This document shows, piece by piece, positions 4,028 through 6,935 of a stretch of 6,935 nucleotides of DNA (positions are counted from its first letter, which is position 1; each line of letters opens with the position of its first letter). This stretch comes from Actinoplanes liguriensis (GTDB lineage Bacteria > Actinomycetota > Actinomycetes > Mycobacteriales > Micromonosporaceae). The position numbers and the translations under genes were made by a program. The notes under the pieces were generated by a model, which saw only the letters and a program-made list of their open reading frames with translations, made no database searches and had not been told where the DNA came from. Location: assembly GCA_000715855.1 (NCBI GenBank), contig KL571355.1, positions 5,646 through 12,580 of the forward strand, read 5' to 3'.

Positions 4028-6226
4028 ATGCATCTATGGGAGCGCTCCCGCGCCATTGCCGCTTTTGCGGCACTCCTCCTGGTCGGAGCCGCCGCTCCGG
4101 CGCATGCCGACGAGACAGAACAGGTCGTCAACGGCGGATTCGCCGGCACCACCGACCCCTTCTGGTCCTCCGCGAACACGCCGATGACCCTGGCCGACGG
4201 CCGGGCCTGCGCGGACGTGCCCGGCGGAACCACCAACCGCTGGGACGCCTCGGTCGGCCAGAACGACATCGATCTGGTCGCCGGCGAGACGTACCGGTTC
4301 AGCTTCGACGCGAGCGGCGACGCCGGCCACGTGGTCCGGGCCATCACCGGGCTCGCGGTCAGCCCCTACGACACCTATTTCGAGCAGTCGCCCGTCCTGA
4401 GCGAAGGCGACCTCACCCACTACGAGTACACGTTCACGGCCTCGACCAGCACCGCGCAGGGCCAGGTCGCCTTCCAGCTCGGGGGCAGCGCGGACCCGTG
4501 GCGGTTCTGCGTCGACAACGTCTCCCTGGTCGGGGGCGTGCCGCCCGAGGTCTACGTGCCCGACACCGGGCCGCGGGTGCGGGTCAACCAGGTCGCCTAT
4601 CTGCCCGACGGCCCCAAGGCCGCGACGGTCGTGACCGAGTCGACGACACCGTTGCCGTGGGTTCTGTCGGACAAAAACGGGAAAATCGCATTCAAGGGCA
4701 AGACTTCCCCGTACGGCGTGGATGCCAGCTCCGGGCAGAACGTCCAGACGATCGACTTCAGCCGGTACACGCGAAGCGGGACAGGCTTCACCATCACGGC
4801 GGACGGCGAGACGTCCCGCCCGTTCGACATCTCCGCCGACGCGTACAAGTCGCTGCGGACCGACGCCCTGAAGTTCTACTACACCCAGCGCTCGGGCATC
4901 GCGATCAGCGACGACCTGCGCCCGGGATACGGCCGCGCGGCCGGCCACGTCGACGTCGCCCCGAACCAGGGTGACGGCAACGTGCCCTGCCAGGCCGGCG
5001 TCTGCGACTACACGCTGGACGTCCGCGGCGGCTGGTACGACGCCGGCGACCACGGCAAGTACGTCGTCAACGGCGGCATCTCGGTCTGGGAGCTGCTCAG
5101 CGAGTACGAGCAGTCCCACGCCGTACGCACGGTGAATCTGACCATCCCGGAGAGCGGCAACCGGACCCCGGACATCCTCGACGAGGTCCGCTGGGAGCTG
5201 GACTTCCTGCTCAGCATGCAGGCGCCGAACGGCATGGTGCACCACAAGATCCACGACCAGGCCTGGACCGGTCTCCCGCTGCTGCCGTCGCAGGACCCGC
5301 AGCCGCGCGAGCTGCACCCGGTCTCCACCGCGGCGACGCTGAACCTGGCGGCCACCGCGGCCCAGGCGGCCCGGATCTACAAGCGCTACGACCCGGCGTT
5401 CGCGAAGCGTGCGCTCGCCGCGGCGAAGCGGGCGTACACGGCGGCGAAGACCAATCCGATCGCGCTCGCGCCGGAGTCCGACGGGGTGGGCGGTGGCGCC
5501 TACAACGACGCGAAGGTCTCCGACGAGTTCTACTGGGCGGCCGCCGAGCTGTTCATCACGACCGGCGAGAAGACGTACGCGAATGATGTCGTCTCCTCCC
5601 CCGAGCACACCGGCGACGCCTTCGGGCAGGCCGCCTTCGACTGGGCCGCCACCGCGGCCGCCGCGAAGATCGACCTGGCGCTGATCCCGAACAAACTGCC
5701 CGGCCTGAGCACGGTCAAGAAGCAGGTCATTGCCGGCGCGGAGAAGTACCTGGCGATCCAGAAGGCGCACGCGTACGGCGTCGCCTACGCCCCCGCGAAC
5801 AACATGTGGGACTGGGGCTCGGCCAGCATCGTCGCCAACAACCTGGTGGTGATCGCCGCCGCGCAGAAGCTGACCGGCCGCGACCGCTACCGCGACGGCG
5901 TGCTCACCGGCCTGGACTGGCTGTTCGGGCGCAACGCGCTGAACCGCTCCTACGTCACCGGGTACGGCGAGGTCAGCGCCCAGAACCAGCACAGCCGCTG
6001 GTACGCCGCCGAGCTGGACCCGGCCCTGCCGCACCCGCCGGTCGGCAGCCTCGCCGGCGGGCCGAACTCGTCGATCCAGGACCCGCTCGCGCAGGAGAAG
6101 CTGGCGGGCTGCGTCGGCCAGTTCTGCTACATCGACGACATCCAGTCGTGGTCCACGAACGAGTTGACCATCAACTGGAACTCCGCCCTGGCCTGGATCA
6201 GCGGTTACGTGGCAGAAATCCGCTAG
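4028..6226 (+). CDS. Secreted GH9 endoglucanase with CBM4/9 and Ig-like domains
   Basis: This complete 732-aa secreted cellulase resembles CenC-type family 9 enzymes. The signal peptide covers residues 1-27: n-region MHLWERSR, core [12 protein letters not shown], cleavage after AHA. A CBM4/9 module follows at about 30-168 (VVNGGF at the start, [11 protein letters not shown] at the end). An Ig-like CelD_N domain covers about 183-270 ([14 protein letters not shown]), and the GH9 catalytic domain about 277-727. Catalytic landmarks are [17 protein letters not shown] with Asp338 and Asp341 (catalytic base and water-orienting Asp), NQHSRW near 652-658, [11 protein letters not shown], and [12 protein letters not shown] with Glu712 as the proton donor. 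Close Cys pairs C321/C326 and C695/C700 probably form disulfides. It hydrolyses beta-1,4-glucan outside the cell. ATG 4028 is the first possible start after an in-frame TGA at 4001. It has no SD, and a CebR-like operator lies inside its first codons. It is followed by the P450 gene after 45 bp. Confidence 0.96.
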   Translation: MHLWERSRAIAAFAALLLVGAAAPAHADETEQVVNGGFAGTTDPFWSSANTPMTLADGRACADVPGGTTNRWDASVGQNDIDLVAGETYRFSFDASGDAGHVVRAITGLAVSPYDTYFEQSPVLSEGDLTHYEYTFTASTSTAQGQVAFQLGGSADPWRFCVDNVSLVGGVPPEVYVPDTGPRVRVNQVAYLPDGPKAATVVTESTTPLPWVLSDKNGKIAFKGKTSPYGVDASSGQNVQTIDFSRYTRSGTGFTITADGETSRPFDISADAYKSLRTDALKFYYTQRSGIAISDDLRPGYGRAAGHVDVAPNQGDGNVPCQAGVCDYTLDVRGGWYDAGDHGKYVVNGGISVWELLSEYEQSHAVRTVNLTIPESGNRTPDILDEVRWELDFLLSMQAPNGMVHHKIHDQAWTGLPLLPSQDPQPRELHPVSTAATLNLAATAAQAARIYKRYDPAFAKRALAAAKRAYTAAKTNPIALAPESDGVGGGAYNDAKVSDEFYWAAAELFITTGEKTYANDVVSSPEHTGDAFGQAAFDWAATAAAAKIDLALIPNKLPGLSTVKKQVIAGAEKYLAIQKAHAYGVAYAPANNMWDWGSASIVANNLVVIAAAQKLTGRDRYRDGVLTGLDWLFGRNALNRSYVTGYGEVSAQNQHSRWYAAELDPALPHPPVGSLAGGPNSSIQDPLAQEKLAGCVGQFCYIDDIQSWSTNELTINWNSALAWISGYVAEIR
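4037..4050. promoter_or_regulatory. CebR/CelR-type operator inside the cellulase start
   Basis: TGGGAGCGCTCCCG matches 13 of 14 bases of the CebR box (TGGGAGCGCTCCCA), the palindromic operator of the LacI-family repressor controlling cellulose and cello-oligosaccharide genes in actinomycetes. The central 12 bp, 4038-4049, are a perfect palindrome. It lies at +10 to +23 from the A of the ATG, encoding W4-E5-R6-S7 of the signal peptide. Bound repressor would block initiation or early elongation, and cellobiose-type inducers would release it. The motif and its role are established in relatives; its use here is inferred. Confidence 0.88.
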
Positions 6227-6236
6227 ATCGCTTACC

Positions 6237-6264
6237 GTGACGGCGGCGATTCGTGGCGTAACGT
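6237..6264 (+). promoter_or_regulatory. Candidate promoter of the P450 gene, leaderless layout
   Basis: GTGACG (6237-6242) and TAACGT (6259-6264) are separated by 16 bp, and the -10 ends 7 nt before ATG 6272. No SD lies before the ATG. As with the cellulase, the transcript would start at or near the ATG. If used, the P450 is transcribed separately from the cellulase although only 45 bp separate the genes. Confidence 0.5.
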
Positions 6265-6271
6265 GCGAATC
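6248..6271. promoter_or_regulatory. Inverted repeat over the P450 -10, possible operator
   Basis: GATTCG (6248-6253) and CGAATC (6266-6271) are perfect 6-bp inverted arms with a 12-bp spacer. The right arm touches the ATG, and the spacer contains the TAACGT -10. The 18-bp centre-to-centre spacing is too wide for a tight terminator hairpin but fits a dimeric regulator spanning the promoter. Chance occurrence cannot be excluded. Confidence 0.4.
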
Positions 6272-6935
6272 ATGCAGGCTCTGCGCTTCGCCGCCGCTCT
6301 CTACCGGCGCCAGCTCGCCATCCACTACTGGGGCCGGGTGCGGCGGGACCCCCTGTCCCGTCTGCACCTGGCCGAGGGCCGGGAGAACCCGTACGCCGTC
6401 TACGACGAGGTCCGGGCGTACGGGCCGCTGATGCCGACCCGGCTCGGCAACTACGCGACCGCCACCCACGCGGTCTGCAACAGCGTCCTGCGGGACCGGC
6501 GGTTCGGCCCGCGCGCGGTGGAGATGAACGGGCCGGGCGCCCCGGGCGACCAGATCGACATGTCGATGCTGGACAAGGACCCGCCGGAGCACACCCGGCT
6601 GCGGCGCCTGGCCCAGCCGGCGTTCAGCCCGAAGCAGATCGCCGGTTACCGCCCGCGGGTCGAGCAGGTGGTCGGTGACCTGCTCGACGCGGCCGCCGCC
6701 CGGGACACGTTCGACATCGTGCACGACTTCGCCGCGCCGCTGCCGATCGCGGTCATCTCGGACCTGCTCGGCATCCCGGACGCGGACGCCGACGCGTTCG
6801 CCGAGCACGGCGCGGTCGTCGGCAGCGCGCTCGACGGGGTCCGGTCACTGCGGCACGCGGCCGCGCTGCAGCACGCCGCCGACGCGCTGGACGAGGTGTT
6901 CGTCCGGCTGTTCGCGCTGCGCCGCCGGGAGCCGG
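6272..6935 (+). CDS. Cytochrome P450, N-terminal part (3' truncated by window end)
   Basis: The first 221 codons of a soluble bacterial P450 are present; the usual length is about 400. Readable landmarks are RRDPLSRLHL near 24-33, NPYAVYDEVRAYGPL (39-53) of the N-terminal helix A region, and VLRDRRFGPR (72-81). The helix-C heme-propionate motif DKDPPEHTRLRRLAQPAFSPKQI (101-123) has its conserved His107 and Arg109, and LPIAVISDLLGIPDAD (157-172) is the helix E/F region. The I-helix AGxxT, ExxR and heme-Cys motifs lie beyond the window. Family members hydroxylate or epoxidise small molecules using ferredoxin/reductase partners, none of which are seen here. ATG 6272 is chosen because the family pattern begins soon after it, although it has no SD. 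The first 25 residues are basic and aromatic but do not form a clear membrane anchor. Confidence 0.93.
   Translation, partial: MQALRFAAALYRRQLAIHYWGRVRRDPLSRLHLAEGRENPYAVYDEVRAYGPLMPTRLGNYATATHAVCNSVLRDRRFGPRAVEMNGPGAPGDQIDMSMLDKDPPEHTRLRRLAQPAFSPKQIAGYRPRVEQVVGDLLDAAAARDTFDIVHDFAAPLPIAVISDLLGIPDADADAFAEHGAVVGSALDGVRSLRHAAALQHAADALDEVFVRLFALRRREP

Noticed and set aside
2523..4073. Antisense open frame opposite the ATP-grasp gene
   Set aside because: It has His/Arg/Val-rich composition and no domain pattern. It shadows a + strand gene with a perfect SD and recognisable ATP-grasp motifs.
4034..6808. Antisense open frame of about 924 codons opposite the cellulase and P450
   Set aside because: The opposite strand encodes a complete GH9 protein with all catalytic motifs. 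The antisense product is low-complexity Arg/Val/Gly-rich sequence.

Overview
The window is very GC-rich DNA with strong G/C third-position bias. It carries actinobacterial gene families: a SpoIIE-type PP2C phosphatase, a bacterial class I P450, and a secreted CBM4/9-GH9 cellulase with a CebR-like operator. The best guess is a filamentous actinomycete, possibly Micromonosporaceae such as Actinoplanes; the family assignment is inference. Bases 1-18 are the Tn5/Nextera mosaic end. The left edge is therefore a contig end with leftover library adapter, and the first gene is cut by assembly, not by biology. All supported genes are on the + strand.

Layout: (1) 21-230 is the C-terminal tail of a PP2C/SpoIIE-type phosphatase. 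It overlaps, through GTGA, a small stand-alone receiver protein (227-682) that has Cys where the phosphoacceptor Asp should be and carries an in-frame duplication. (2) 683-1045 is a 363-bp non-coding gap. It holds two full copies and one partial copy of a degenerate ~55-bp repeat, then four 5-G tracts, then an AT-rich promoter-like stretch. (3) 1046-2047 encodes a TPR-like helical protein with three tandem 11-residue (33-bp) repeats. (4) 2057-2737 and 2754-3995 are a tight pair: a PF00756-type esterase and an ATP-grasp ligase-like enzyme of unknown substrate. (5) 4028-6226 encodes a complete secreted GH9 endoglucanase (signal peptide, CBM4/9, Ig-like domain, GH9). (6) 6272 to the right edge is the N-terminal half of a cytochrome P450.

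How it works together: the cellulase is the clearest regulated unit. A TTGACG -35 box overlaps the stop codon of the ATP-grasp gene, a -10-like hexamer lies 6 nt before the ATG, and there is no Shine-Dalgarno sequence. This suggests a leaderless mRNA. A near-perfect CebR box (13/14) sits inside the first codons of the signal peptide, so the gene is probably repressed until cello-oligosaccharides are present. The P450 start, and more weakly the esterase start, show the same layout of TAACGT 6-7 nt before the ATG with no SD. The phosphatase/receiver pair looks like partner-switching or two-component-type signalling. The TPR, esterase and ATP-grasp genes are closely spaced and may be co-transcribed, but their pathway is not recognisable. 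No tRNA, rRNA, CRISPR array or transposase gene was seen.
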